DNA from: Gnetum montanum
Lineage: Eukaryota > Streptophyta > Gnetopsida > Gnetales > Gnetaceae
NCBI GenBank assembly: GCA_015680685.1
Contig: MNCI01003361.1
Span: forward strand, 392,455 to 456,454
Direction of reading: 5' to 3'
Length of the DNA stretch: 64,000 nt
Part shown: in pieces, positions 1 to 10,700 of the stretch
Layout: the number at the start of each line of letters is the position of its first letter
Position numbering within the stretch: position 1 is the stretch's first letter
The notes under the pieces: model-generated
Told to the model about the DNA's origin: nothing
The model's database searches: none
Seen by the model: only the letters and a program-made list of their open reading frames with translations
Translations under genes and position numbers: made by a program

Positions 1-840
1 GGACCCTTCCACCAAAAAATGAGAGGTCTAATTTTGTGATGAGGAGGAGTCACGACTTGATGAAGTGTTGAATAGGAAAACCTTGCCCACCCAAAAATCT
101 ATTTTTGATATTTCGGCAAAGGTTGACAAGTTATTAGACTCTTTAGACAAAAAATTTCAAACTGCTTTGAATATTGCTAAAGAATCCAAAGAGCAAAATA
201 ATGATCGTAATCGCAAGAGGTGAAAAGAAGTTGAACGTGCTTACCAAAGAGGTAAGGGCAAAGCTGCTACAGTAGAGGAAGTTGTGAAGTCTGACTTTGA
301 TGATGAAACTAAATGTGACATTTGTCAATACAAACATCCAAAGAGATTTTATCCTATGGTGTCACACTTACAAGAGTTTGGAGTGTACACATTGAAGTCT
401 TGCCTAGCACCTAGGCAAGCTCTAAGAAGATTGCCTTGTCTTGAAGACAATCCAAGGCAATTCCACCAACAGCAACAAGCTTACTACCAAAGAGGAACTC
501 CTCCACAACCATATGAACAATACCAATAGTGGTACCAAGCACAATAATGGGGAATGCCATCGCCAAGGTAGCAGTACCCTTATAGGAAACCAAATTCATA
601 TAGGTACTATATTCAGCAGCCCGTCTCCCCTGGAGTTCTGCAAGTCATACATCATTCCAGCATCATTATTACTCTCTAGAGTATCACCAAACACATTCAC
701 CATCTACTTGAGGGGAAAACCCATATCCATATCCATATCATCCTCTGCATCCCTTTGCACATACACCTCCACCTTCAACCTAGTTACCTCCTGCTCCATC
801 CATGTAGGGTAAGATTCCTCCACAGTTGTAACAATGAAAT
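1..840 (+). pseudogene. A1 gag C-terminal region with variant zinc knuckle
   Basis: One frame (codons in register with position 2) runs from the window start through a charged, helical stretch (about 40-280) to a zinc-knuckle-like motif at about 311-375 that starts CDIC and contains HPKR. A Q/Y/P-rich tail follows (about 440-840). In-frame stops occur at several points, including near 220 and 527. The equivalent motif recurs in A2 (about 21170-21200, - strand), A3 (about 29895-29960) and A4 (about 59855-59900, - strand). The best-preserved spacing is C-x2-C-x3-H-x4-C-x4-H, one residue shorter in the third interval than the usual gag knuckle; in A1 the third cysteine is a tyrosine. The gag protein would coat the element RNA. 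The core gag domain lies upstream of the window. Confidence 0.7.
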
Positions 841-954
841 GCTATGAGGGCTGTACACTCATAATCGATTTTTCAACCAAGTGGTTTGGATAATCGATCA
901 AGGAAAAGAACTTTCTTTTGACCCAGTAGTCCTCTGTAGCCCTCACAACCCACT

Positions 955-1578
955 TTGGTTGATTTTCTTACATCTCCAACACTCTCATCCTTTACATCAA
1001 ATACCTTTGAGTGCTCTTCAAACCAAGCGCCATCTCGAATTTGCATCATAATGCTAACTCATGCTATTTCTAACTGGATCAAGGCTGGTAATCTTCCCAC
1101 GAAAAGATCTGATCTAGGAAGTCCTCTCATTTACCTGCATATAACTAGACATGAGCCATGTAAGGTTTTTCTTGACTCTGGTTCCAGAGCTAATCTCATC
1201 TTCCATGATATGTACAAGGCTTGGAACCTACCACCTCTCAAGAAGAGCAACATTTATCTAGAATTAGTAGATTAGTTAATTACTATTCCTTTGGGATTAG
1301 TAGAGGACATTATAATAACAATTTGTGGATGGTCCTATCCCATTAATTTTCTAGTGATCAAGGTGGAAAACTGCAAAAGTGACTTCCCCATCATTATGGA
1401 AAGGGCTTGGTTAAGCATGGTTAATGCACGTATGGGTATAAGGGACTTATCTTTAGAAATATCCAAGGAAAATGAACTAGGCAACATTGAGAAGAAGCGT
1501 ATTCCATGCATTACATACAGTGATAACAGGTGTAATTGCGTGCAAAAGATTTGGTTAATCATGAGTACATACATTTAG
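955..1578 (+). pseudogene. A1 aspartic protease (PR) remnant
   Basis: A single frame with one stop (TAG near 1273) carries a retropepsin-like core. The active-site motif DSGS is at 1174-1185, preceded by a short hydrophobic strand and followed by a segment ending in KAWNL. A second conserved stretch at about 1390-1440 (IIMERAWL) sits where retroelement proteases have the I-L-G-R-x-W-L type strand. The protease would cut the Gag-Pol polyprotein inside the particle. A2 has the matching region on the other strand at about 19997-20400, and the two proteins align closely over IMERAWLS and NARMGI. The sequence between 1580 and 2040 is the PR-RT linker, with many stops. Confidence 0.75.
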
Positions 1579-2039
1579 GTATGCAATCAGTGTGCACAAG
1601 AGATCAATATACAAAGATGTTTGTACGTAGCAGCCACCAAACAAGAGGGCACCCATTGGCTGATAGCTAACTCAGATAGTAACATATTATGCATGGAGCC
1701 AACTGAGAGCCTAACATGTGCTTATGTTGAAGGCATGGACAAAATTGAATAAGTTCATTTCCAACTCTCTGATAAAGATGATGATACTTGTTAGGGAGAG
1801 TTGGAAATCCCAGATCACTTCAAGCAGGAGCCCTTAGAACTAAAAACTTTACCATTCAATATGGAGTATGCATTTTTAAAGAATATAAAATAGATCATAA
1901 TTAATGTCAAGCTTGCTCCTAAATAAAAAGAAAAGCTGTTGAAGGTGGTGAACAAATAACCAATAGCTTTTGGTTCGTCATATCCTAAGCTAACAGGAAT
2001 TGATCCAAGGATATGCTAGCATCACATTTACACTGACCC

Positions 2040-2720
2040 AACCATGAAGCCTAAAAGGCAGCTGCAGAGGCATTTGAATCCCAAATTGAAGTAAATTATC
2101 AAAGAAGAAATTGAACAACTCCTCAAGGTAGGGTTCATCTATCCAATCATAGATAGTAAGTGGGTTAGTCCACTCATAATTGTACTAAAGAAGGATGGAA
2201 AATGGTGGGTCTACATTAACTTTAGGCTGTTGAATATGGCAATGTTTAAAGATCACTTTCCTTTGCCATTTGTGGATCAAGTATTAGACACCGTATATGG
2301 GCATTCTTATTATAGCTTCTTGGATGGTTATAATGGCTAAAACCAAATCCAAATTGCACTAGAAGATCAAGCCAAGACAACATTCATGAGTCCTTGGGGG
2401 ACTTTTGCAAATTATAAGATGCCATTTAGCCTATGCAATGCCCCTGGAACATTTCAATGCTTGGTTCTTAGTATCTTTCAACAGCAGATTAGTAGTGGTT
2501 TTGAAGTCTTCATGGATGACTTTTTCACCTATGGAGCTACCTTTGAGCAAGCCTTGGATCAACTTGAGCAAGTACTAAAGAGATATGTGGAGATAAACCT
2601 ATGGCTCAACTAGCAGAAGAGCCATCTCATGGTTTAGTGCATAGTGCTAGGGCATCGAATTTCGCAAAAATGGATTGAGGTAGATCCAGAAAAGATAAGG
2701 GTCATCCAAGGAATAACACA
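2040..2720 (+). pseudogene. A1 reverse transcriptase (RT) remnant
   Basis: The segment reads as the palm and fingers of a gypsy RT, from an EEIEQLL-type start near 2105, through KKDGKWW (about 2190), FLDGY (2317 onward, containing the first catalytic aspartate) and the conserved PFSLCNAP stretch (about 2420), to the FMDD box at 2509-2520, this family's version of the YxDD catalytic motif. All three catalytic aspartates can still be read. Stops (for example TAA near 2338 and TAG near 2611) interrupt the frame. RT would copy element RNA to DNA in the cytoplasmic particle. The stretch to 2720 holds the thumb, including the G-H-R-I-S type strand. Confidence 0.88.
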
Positions 2721-3330
2721 TCAATAAGAGACTATGAAAAATGTTTGTTCATTCCTTGGACACACTGGCTACTATTGATGATTCATAGAGAATATGATCG
2801 TAAAGCCATTGGTAGAGCTTACAAAGAAAGATGCACCTTTTATTTGGACCAAGAAATGTGAACATGCATTCCAATAGTTAAAAGAGAAACTCGTAAAAAT
2901 ACCAAGCCTACAAGCACCAAACTACTCCAGACCCTTCCATATCATGATAGATGCATCTAACTATGCTTTGGAAGTAGTGCTCACATAGATGGATGATAAG
3001 AAACATCCATACTACATCCACTACATGAGTTGAAGATTTGTGGGAGCACAATTAAATTACATCACCATGGATAAAGAATTAATGGTAGTGGTGTATGCTC
3101 TATACAAGTTTAGGCACTATGTTCTTGGTTATAAATTATTTGTGTACATGGATCATAGTGCAATTTGCTTCCTCATGAACAAGTCAATGGTGAGTCCTTG
3201 TGTCATATGGTTGATTGTGATCTTGCAGGAGTTCAATCTCACGATGGTAGATCGAAAAGGAACTGAGAATGTGGTTGTTGACCACCTCTCTCACTTAAGA
3301 TGGGATAATAAAGAGGAGGAGGGCCTACTC
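2721..3330 (+). pseudogene. A1 RT thumb/connection and RNase H remnant
   Basis: After the RT palm come the connection domain, with an FLGHTGYY-like stretch near 2755, and an RNase H domain. The first RNase H acidic motif (FHIMIDASNYA) starts near 2938; the MDKELMVVVYAL helix is near 3067; the MDHSAICFL strand is at about 3150-3180. The domain ends with a KGTENVVVDHLS-type motif at about 3260-3290. RNase H removes the RNA strand during reverse transcription. The last 99 codons (3040-3339) are open, but earlier stops at about 2985 and 3035 break the domain. A2 carries the same module at about 18387-18700 on the - strand. Confidence 0.85.
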
Positions 3331-3339
3331 TCTAATTAG

Positions 3340-4250
3340 TTTCCAGATGTTCTCTTTATAGGAGCAATAAGTGAACAAACACTTACAAAAGCAACATGGT
3401 ATAATGGAATCCTGACATATCTTCTCACTCAGGAGATGCCATAAGAATTGGATTTTAGAAAGAAATAGCAGTTGTTACTGATTGTACATCATCTACTGCT
3501 ATTAGATTCATAAAAAAACATATTATAAATAGGTTTGGGGTGCCACATTTACTAATTTATGATAATGGAACTCATTTCACATGTGCCACTTTTAGAAAAT
3601 TGATGTAACGCTTGGGGGTTGAACATAAATTAACAACACCTTACCACTCCCAAGCCAACAGTCAAGTAGAGTTAATTAATTGGGAGATAACAAAAATACT
3701 AATGTGAACCATTAGCAAATATAGGAAGGATTGGAGTGCAAAACTTAATGATGCTCTTTGGGCTTATTGTTCAACTTGGAAACTTCTTATTGGCTATTCT
3801 TCCTACGAGTTAGTGTACAGAAAACTTCCAATGCTTCCAATTCAATTTGAGCTTCTTACACTCTCAACAACTTATGACTTGAATCTTGACCTAAGTCTAG
3901 CACAAAAATAAAGATTAATCACCCTAAATGTGTTGGATGAAAATTGATTAGTGGCCCTATCCTTCAATGAGGTGAATAAGGCATTCAGCAAGCAACGTCA
4001 TGACCTTAAAGTAAGGAAAGTAAAACTGCAACAAGGAGATAAGATCCTCTACTGGAACCCTACACATGTACCCCAAAAGGAAAAATTCCAAAAATTGTGA
4101 AAGGGATCTTATATAATTATTCAAACCTTTCCCTCTAGGGTCATGATAATCCACAAACCTGATAGCTTGAATGAAAAGCAATTGGTCAACATCCAACAAG
4201 TAAAGCCTTTTCTTGAACCAAGAAGAGCCAGTGTAACTACCACTTTGATG
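3340..4250 (+). pseudogene. A1 integrase remnant lacking zinc finger and first catalytic Asp
   Basis: The N-terminal edge of integrase is visible (WYNGILTYLLTQEMP, about 3397-3441), but by about 3485 the text has jumped to the middle of the catalytic core. The HHCC zinc finger and the strand with the first catalytic Asp are missing, both of which can be seen in A2. The second Asp is in DNGTHF (Asp codon 3561-3563) and the catalytic Glu is at 3669-3671 (QVEL). The C-terminal part continues through a KDWSAKLNDALWAY stretch (about 3728) to the end of pol near 4250. Integrase would insert the DNA copy into the genome; this one cannot. I estimate several hundred bases were lost at about 3465-3485. 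Confidence 0.8.
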
Positions 4251-4298
4251 GATGGACAACCAAATTCTATTTTTCAGATCTCCTTCTTCCAACTCAAT

Positions 4299-4312
4299 CA
4301 TGGGGGAGATGG
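4299..4312 (+). promoter_or_regulatory. Internal purine tract at the end of pol (A1)
   Basis: A short purine-rich block, CATGGGGGAGATGG, lies directly after the pol frame. Equivalent blocks sit at the same place in A2 (complement of 16862-16878), A3 (31201-31213) and A4 (complement of 59011-59027). It resembles the purine tract next to the 3' LTR (9541-9549) and could act as a second plus-strand primer. The conservation is seen; the priming role is an inference. Confidence 0.45.
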
Positions 4313-5900
4313 CCACACATGCTAACCATCAACATGGCTTCTCAGTTTTTCTACTTTTTCTTTTCCCCTTTTTTGATTTTACAAGATTATTTATTTTACA
4401 ATTTTTTTTTAATTTTTCACCATCATTAGTACCTTTGAACCTTTCTTGATTATTTTACACTTTCTTATATATTTTACTTTGTTTTGTTTTGATTCAAGTA
4501 TGATATTTTCTTATTTTGCTAATAAAATGTCTTTATTGTCATAGGACACAATGCCATTGTTGTTGTTTACTAATGATGGTTTGTGCTTAATGTTGTGATT
4601 GTTAATGCTTGGTTTCTATTTTTGAATTCTGATGTTTGATAACTTTGACATGGTTTATTTTTCATGGAATAGGAAGTGAGTCCACATCATCCACCCATCT
4701 GGTGAACTCTGTGGTTTTTCTTGTTCTAGGAATTTGAGATCCCCTCCATTAAAGAAACTTTTAATCGATTAGTGACCTTGGTAGTTTTGGAATTAGGAAG
4801 GATTCAAAAGGTTTGAAAAGGGTATGAATTCAAGGGATCTTAGTACTCTTTGTACTCTTCTACTTGCTTGAGTGTTTTTCATAGACTTCTTACCATTCCA
4901 TACCACCCATTGATAGGAAGTTAAATAAGTCTTTACATGGTGTGGTTCCCATCTAAAAAATAAAAAAAAATTATGGGAATTTAAAGCACACCCCTTAGAC
5001 ACGAACAATTTCTTACATGGTGTGGTTCCCATTTCAGAAAAAAGAAAAAAAAACAATGGAAATTCAAAGCACACCCCTTGGACAAATAAATGGGCTACAA
5101 GCACTAGTTATGGGACTTGAACAACATGAACCTATGCCTGAAGGTCCCCTCTAAGTAAGGCTCTCTCTCTCACTTCCTACTTCTCTTTTTCCCTCTTTGT
5201 GGTATGATGGTTGTTTTGTAGCAGCACTCTCGTGTCTTGAGCGTGTGGATTAGTCTTAGGGTGGTTATGCGAAGTCAATGAAAGTATATGGTTTTGGTTT
5301 GGACTGAGGCTGGAACTTCTTAGGTCATTTTAAAATACAAATTCCATAAGGGACTTCTTGTGACCTCAATTTGGAACTCCGTTCCACCTTCTCTATCATC
5401 CATCCATGTTGCCATAACTCGCATCATTTCCATGTTCTATGTTATGCTCTATGTCTTGGTTTGATGTATTGGGATTCTTGAGTAGATTCTTTCAGGTTTG
5501 TCTTTAACTTTTCATGATCATTAAATCAACTATGGGGCTCACAGACTCCTTATTTGAGGTTATGCAAGGGCAAAATGGGCATGAGCCTACTATGGGGAGG
5601 ACTCACTTGCATTGCTCTTGGTCTGGTTGGTTAAGGTTCCTTACCTTTGACATCACTACAATCTTATCTTTTGCATATTTCATTGTGTATTCTACTCAGT
5701 GCTCCTTAACCTTTTACTTCATTCATCCACTAAATCAAATTTTCTCCATTTTTCCAAATTTATGAGCTTTAACACCCTCTTCTCATGTTTTCATACTATT
5801 CTTGGTCTTTTGAGCTTTCATTTGACCCTAATTTCATCCAAAGCAAGTTTCTTGTATTTTGAAAGTTTTACCAAAGTCAATGTTTGTCAACAGTGGACAA
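4313..5900 (+). other. A1 non-coding spacer between pol and third ORF
   Basis: No convincing protein-coding frame is visible. The segment is T-rich after pol, then carries a block that recurs in A3 (about 31740-31970), including the tandem duplication annotated separately, an ATGGGCTACAAGCACTAG stretch and a CCTGAAGGT stretch. A block near 5580-5630, containing TGGGGAGGACTCACTTGCAT, recurs in A3 (about 32350) and, reversed, in A2 (about 15725) and A4 (about 57930). So the spacer is a conserved part of family A rather than random filler. It is the long untranslated region that precedes the third ORF. Confidence 0.6.
4930..5090 (+). repeat. Two-copy tandem duplication of about 80 bp in A1 spacer
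   Basis: Copy one is about 4930-5008 and copy two about 5009-5090. Both start with TTACATGGTGTGGTTCCCAT, run through an A-rich stretch, and end with AAAGCACACCCCTT plus an AC-rich end. A3 has a single copy of the same block at about 31763-31880, so the duplication happened in the A1 lineage. Confidence 0.85.
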
Positions 5901-5904
5901 TAGC

Positions 5905-5994
5905 TACATCGACGAGGCCTTGTCGATGCAGTTGACCATGTCGATGAAGCCCCATCAACAATGTCTCGTCGATGCAATGCTTACATCCTATATA
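5905..5994 (+). promoter_or_regulatory. Internal promoter-like block upstream of A1 third ORF
   Basis: Four close variants of TCGATG(A/C) words (CGACGAGGCC, TCGATGCAG, TCGATGAAGCC, TCGTCGATGCA) are followed at 5989-5994 by a TATATA box. The same arrangement, GATGAGGCC/GATGCA words followed by a TATAAATA box, forms the U3 promoter of the family A LTRs (9570-9696; 27480-27573; 33460-33539). Here it sits inside the element, about 520 bp before the third ORF. The sequence downstream (about 6000-6100: GGGAGTTTTTGCA, TTTTAGAGCCC) is the internal leader shared with A2 (about 15435-15490, reversed), so this is not a stray LTR. A subgenomic promoter is the inferred role. Confidence 0.5.
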
Positions 5995-6516
5995 TACCAC
6001 TGAGCACTTAGGAATTTTTCATCATTTGCTCATAACAAACAGGGAGTTTTTGCAATTTTTTAGAGCCCAAAACCTTCTAGAGCTTATAGCTTCCCAACTA
6101 TTTATCAAAATCACTCTATTTTTAGATCCTAAACTTATCGAAGGTAAGATCTTTATTGTGGGGGCTAAAAACCTTAAGGTTTCCAATGAAAAATTGATGA
6201 AATTTTTTGAAAATATTTCTAACTTCCCAAAGGGTTAATAACTTTAAAAACATATAAACATCAACTTTTTTTATAGTTAACCCTTCCAACAACCTTTAGG
6301 ATGATTTATTAATGATAATACATAAATAAATGATAATTGGATCAATTAAATCAGTCATAACTACAACTTAGCCAAAGTGTAACTATCCTTAAGAGATAAA
6401 GGTATTTCAATTACTTTAAGGTTACATAATGATTGCTAATCCATGATTTCATTGTGATTACAGATAGAAGCAAAACAAAAACACCCATAGGAAGGAAAAC
6501 CCTTGCAACAACTAGA

Positions 6517-9302
6517 GTAGCGGCCCAGAGTTGGAAGGGGCCAACAAGAATAAGACCAAGAACTACCAGAGATAACCCATGTAATGGGATCTCTTCGTGA
6601 GGAGCCCGAAGTGGAATATGTTCAACAAATTCCAAAAGAAGAATTGCCTATAGAACAATCACAATGAGAAGAAGTGCCCGGACCTGCACCAAGGCTTGAG
6701 GTCACTTTGACTCAAGCCTACCTAGACATCATCAGGTCCCAAGAAATTCAATGATTAGTTCTTCAAGAGATCAACTTCAAGAAATTTTTAGAAAAAGCTT
6801 CAGAAGATGTCCAGACTTAGTTGCAAGCTTCTCCCATGTGGCTAGTAATCACATCCAGTGGGGAATGGTACATGGGAGATACATATCTCTTCTGGAGTGG
6901 CTGAAGGCTAGGGTCCATTATCAAAATCAAGGATATTCAAGTGTTCTACTTGGTAGAAGCTATCGCATAGGCACTTGGGTTTCCTGACATTAGAACACAA
7001 TTAGCAGAACTATTCATGAAAGGTGATCCTGAGGCCAAGAGGGAGTGGACTAGGTGATGCTATAGGGTTGACTGTAAGGAGTATGGTGCACTCACATCGA
7101 CGGAGCGAATTTATTTCAAAATCATGGATTATCACCTCAATCCAATGGTGAGGCGAAGCAAGGTAACCACTTTCTCCACTCGAGCATGCATTGCTTTAAG
7201 TGGGAAATTTCCTGTTAACCTTCTGCAACTAATCTACTTAGAGATTGAGAAGTGCTTCAAGGAAAATGAACATGGAAGCAAGATCCTACCCTTTCCATGC
7301 CTCATTTGAAAACTTTGCAAAAGGGTAGGCATCATTCACTACTCTTATGATATCATCAGGCATGCTCCTTTGGCCTCATGGTTAGAAATCATGAGAGATA
7401 AAACACTAGAAATGACCTAAGAAGAGGAGCAGCCACCAGCACCACCTACTCAAGAAAAAACATCAAAGGCTTACATAACCATTGAACATCTATGCAAAAT
7501 CTGAGAATAGCTCTTGAGCGGAAAAAAGCAACATGCATGAATGAGTGGGGTAGATCCATCTATGTATCAGTCGATGATGAGTCACCTTAATGAGATGGCC
7601 TAAATAGTTAGCCAAATGGAGAGGGGTGGTCCAATTTTCTCTACCCAAAAAATGCAACTACCTGCAAGGTTAGATCCCAATGCTCGAGAGGTAATAGTGT
7701 CATTATCACAACACCATCTATTCCTAGAAATCTTAGGGAATGTTGCCACTTTCTTTATGAAATTGGAGGAAGGCAAAGGGACAACTATCTTGGTGATGCA
7801 ACACTAAGGGTAAGAAACAATGGTTGAAGTGGTTGCTAACCATGTTGTTAAAGCATTGAATGCATCCATGATGTCTATACTAGATGTATCTATACTTCAA
7901 GACATGTAGATGTTTATAGGCATGATTAGTGAGAAGTTAAATGTAGCCCAACATGAAAAGTTGCTAGAATGATTGGTGGGAACTGACCAACTAACTTTAG
8001 ACATCTTTGATCTTTCAAAATACATCACTACAACTTAGTCAGAGTTGCTAAATGCAAGGGGCAAATGCATTATTTTGGAGGGGAAACTCAAAATGGCTCA
8101 ATAATGAAATCAATGCTTGATCATGGAGGTTGTCAAACTATGTGCCCGACTTGCAAATCCTGTGATCCTCAGCCCAATAGTAATAAGAGATGAAGCTTTC
8201 AAATAGCTTCAAGAATAATTCTAGAAGGTTGAGGAGGAGGAAGTTATGGCCATCTTCAACTAGTCCATAGTTAAAGCCAAGAAATATTGAATTTAGAAGG
8301 ACTTGAACTAGATGCACCAAGAGAATGAAACCTTGATTGCATAGAATTATCGCCTATGAAATGTTGATGCTTAAAAGGACCAAATGCAGGAATTTAATCA
8401 TCAACAATAAGAGCAACTTGCCAGGGTGAACATTAAATTTAGGAAATTGATCACAAAAAATTAAAATCTATTAATGGAGGAAGTCTACCATTTAAATCAC
8501 TACCTAGAAGAATGAGGTCCTCAAATTTGAAAAAGTGAAGAATCACTACAGAGACCAAGTTGGCTTACAAAAGGAAGTTAATGAGAAACACATTCAGATG
8601 GTGAAGGTGAAACTAAATAAAGCCCTCTAGCAACTCCAACAAGGAAGAGAAATGTGGTAGCCCATTTTTGATGGGATCGATACCTACAACAAAGTAGAAA
8701 TTTGCTTAAAGGAGTTATAGATTGAGGAAATGATAGAATATGTGAAGTTGGCTAATCTTTGGTATGCAAACTTGGCAATGTTGACTATCGCATAACCACA
8801 GTTAGAGTTGGAAAAAAAAGTGGCTAGCTTGTATCTAGTATACAAGGTAGAGTTCAAGCATCACAAAGACACCAAATAGAAGCTTGAGACTACAAATGCT
8901 GAACTCAAAGTTCTCAGAGTACGGTTCAGAGATTAAAGATCAATCTTTAAGAACCTAGCCAAATAGATGAAGGACCACTAGGAGTTGAAAGACATAGTCA
9001 GGAAGTTCGACATTGAATGCAAAGAATTTGTTACTTGGTTCGTCAATGCAAAGGAGCTATTTCCAACAATCCCGTGTCCTTGGAATGTGCTTGTTCCAAC
9101 CCACATTGGCGAAACTACATGGATGGTGCATGACCCCAGGAGTAAGGAGGAGAAAATGAAAGCATTTTTGGATGCTTTTTACCTTCCACTTGAAGTTGCA
9201 ACAGTAGCAAAACAACTATAGCCACCTCAACCATCGTCCATGCATGAAGCCGATGAAGGTTCCTTGGAGCCTTAGGAGCCACCATTGTCTGGGATCATCT
9301 GA
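6517..9302 (+). pseudogene. A1 third ORF: plant-transposon-like domain plus coiled coil
   Basis: This is the A1 copy of the protein seen whole in A4 (54283-57072). Matching blocks are the helical segment at about 7110-7310 (ALSGKFPVNL... ILPFPCLI), the block ending GTTILVMQH (about 7770-7806), the coiled-coil part (about 8640-8940, with YVKLANLWYANLAML) and the C-terminal motif WMVHDPRSKEEK at about 9120-9160. The stop at 9300-9302 follows GII, as in A2. The start is placed near 6517 by alignment with the ATG in A2 and A4; the ATG itself seems lost. Many stops and frame changes make it dead. The function is unknown. The position corresponds to the env-like ORF reported for Athila elements, but I see no clear membrane segment. 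Confidence 0.7.
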
Positions 9303-9549
9303 TCTTCTCCATCAACTTCACACGATTAAGGAATGTGCTATTCATTTTTGAAGATTTAAGTCATGTTGTTCAATTTTGTATCTTGAACACCATCATTATT
9401 TGTAATGTGTTGATCCATACACCTGGGCACTCCATTTTTTGTCAAGTTAGTTAGTTTGTTTTGTTTAAAGAAAAGTTAGTTAATAATCCCATACCTTCCT
9501 AATTTTGTAAAAAAAATCAAGGATGAATTTTCATTCAGTTGTGGGGGTA
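9303..9549 (+). promoter_or_regulatory. A1 3' untranslated end with polypurine tract
   Basis: The non-coding tail after the third ORF ends in GTGGGGGTA (9541-9549), directly abutting the LTR start TGATGAG. The same tract precedes the A3 3' LTR (ATGTGGGTA, 33332-33340) and, as its complement, follows the A4 LTR (TACCCCCAC, 54092-54100). It would prime plus-strand DNA synthesis. This fixes the left LTR boundary. Confidence 0.8.
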
Positions 9550-10485
9550 TGATGAGTTGTGTTTAGTTGGCTATGTTGACAAGGCCTTATCAACCTGGCC
9601 TCATCAACTGGGCCTCATCAATGAGGCCTAGTCAATGCATCTTACCATGCGTTGATGAGACGCTGTTGATGCAGTGTTGGTTTTTGACTATAAATACATG
9701 GCTATAGATGCATTTATGGTAATTAGATATTATAGTTGTAGCAAAGCTCTTGTAGTTTTTCCATTTGAAATTTAGAATTTTTCCCTTGAGTGCCCACAGT
9801 AGGAGTCATTGAGTGTACGAATCTTTATTTGAGCATTGTTGTACCTGAGCACAATAGTGTATGGGGCAATAACGATGAGCTTTCTGATAAACCTTATAGC
9901 ACTTTGGATAGATTATATATTTCATTTGTGCATTTAATGTTTTTAATTATTTATTAAATGTTTTCAATTAGTTATTAAATATTTTCTAGTTATTATGTTA
10001 ATGAAGAAATTAAGCGAGATAGATTACATACATAAGTACAACCACTTTGAGCGTAACACATATTCACTTGGTAATCCCAACAACATTATTGCTTGGTATG
10101 CCCAGTAGCGTAGTGCTTGGTTGCCCATCTATGGATACGTTGATTTAGGATGTGTATAGAAAGTGAGATTAGATGCTTACGTTAGGATTAGTTAAATGCT
10201 AGTTAATTAGTTAATTTAGGTAAGTTATCAAATTATTTTTATCTACATTCTGAGCACCAAACTATAAAACATAAAATGATAAAAATGAGATACCTCAGTT
10301 ACACTTAACCATACCAACATCTATCACAAGTGTAATTGGAAAGACAATGATTGACCTTAAGGTAAGATTCACTTCCTAAAGGACTAGTGCACTGGAAAGG
10401 ATAAAGTCCACGGAATTCGACCAGATCGCGTGTGAACACTTTGTGATTTGTATGGTTGGGTGTAGGGGTACCTCACCGCTCATCA
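9550..10485 (+). repeat. Family A LTR (936 bp), shared by A1 and stub A5
   Basis: Starts TGATGAG and ends CTCATCA, a perfect 7-bp terminal inverted repeat. A purine tract is immediately upstream and a primer-binding site immediately downstream. U3 has repeated TCAACT/GATGAGGCC words (9570-9680) and a TATAAATA box (9689-9696). The U5 half ends with a GTAGGGGTACCTCACCGCT stretch also found in the other family A LTRs. An LTR flanked by both a purine tract and a primer site is either the middle LTR of a tandem LTR-internal-LTR-internal array or a recombination product. No 5-bp target duplication can be tested. Confidence 0.88.
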
Positions 10486-10486
10486 T

Positions 10487-10504
10487 TGGTGCCATTGCTA
10501 GGGA
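10487..10504 (+). promoter_or_regulatory. Primer-binding site, tRNA-Asp type
   Basis: TGGTGCCATTGCTAGGGA lies one base after the LTR end. It matches the complement of a plant tRNA-Asp 3' end at 14 of 18 positions by my recall, and all four differences are C-to-T or G-to-A, three of them at CpG. Two further decayed versions occur next to LTR ends at 28313-28330 and (complement) 23199-23216. Minus-strand DNA synthesis starts from such a site. Use of tRNA-Asp is typical of Athila-type elements. Confidence 0.75.
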
Positions 10505-10700
10505 ATTTGTTTGTGGAACATGTGCTATTTAGGTCAAGTGAATACCATTAATATCATTGTACAAACCTAAACGTTAATATTATCCCCACTATACATAGAA
10601 TTATAAAAGCACATTGATAATTTTATTTTTTTTTGCAAAATGTCATCATCATCATCATCATCATTATAATTAATTTTACAATTTTTTTTAAAAAATAAAA
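10505..10700 (+). mobile_element. A5: 5' leader and gag start of a truncated family A element
   Basis: After the primer site comes an A/T-rich leader and an ATG at 10640-10642, followed by seven TCA (serine) codons and then a stop. A3 has its gag ATG at a similar distance from its own primer site (28437, MSLSQ) and A2 likewise (23067, MTSSY). So this looks like the start of a second family A element whose remainder was deleted. The (TCA)n run at 10643-10663 may have grown by slippage. Confidence 0.5.

Larger units (their letters stand above)
1..10485 (+). mobile_element. A1: decayed Athila-like Ty3/gypsy element, 5' end outside window
   Basis: The order along the + strand is gag C-terminal part, protease, reverse transcriptase, RNase H, integrase remnant, spacer, third ORF, purine tract and LTR. 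The gene order RT-RNaseH-IN identifies Ty3/gypsy. The extra ORF downstream of pol, together with the tRNA-Asp-like primer site beside the LTR, points to the Athila branch of the Ogre/Tat/Athila group. The 5' LTR and start of gag lie before position 1. Every gene is broken by stop codons and small indels, and the integrase has a large internal deletion, so the copy is dead. Element A2 gives an independent homologue for each segment. The Athila label is an inference from structure, not from a tree. Confidence 0.85.
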
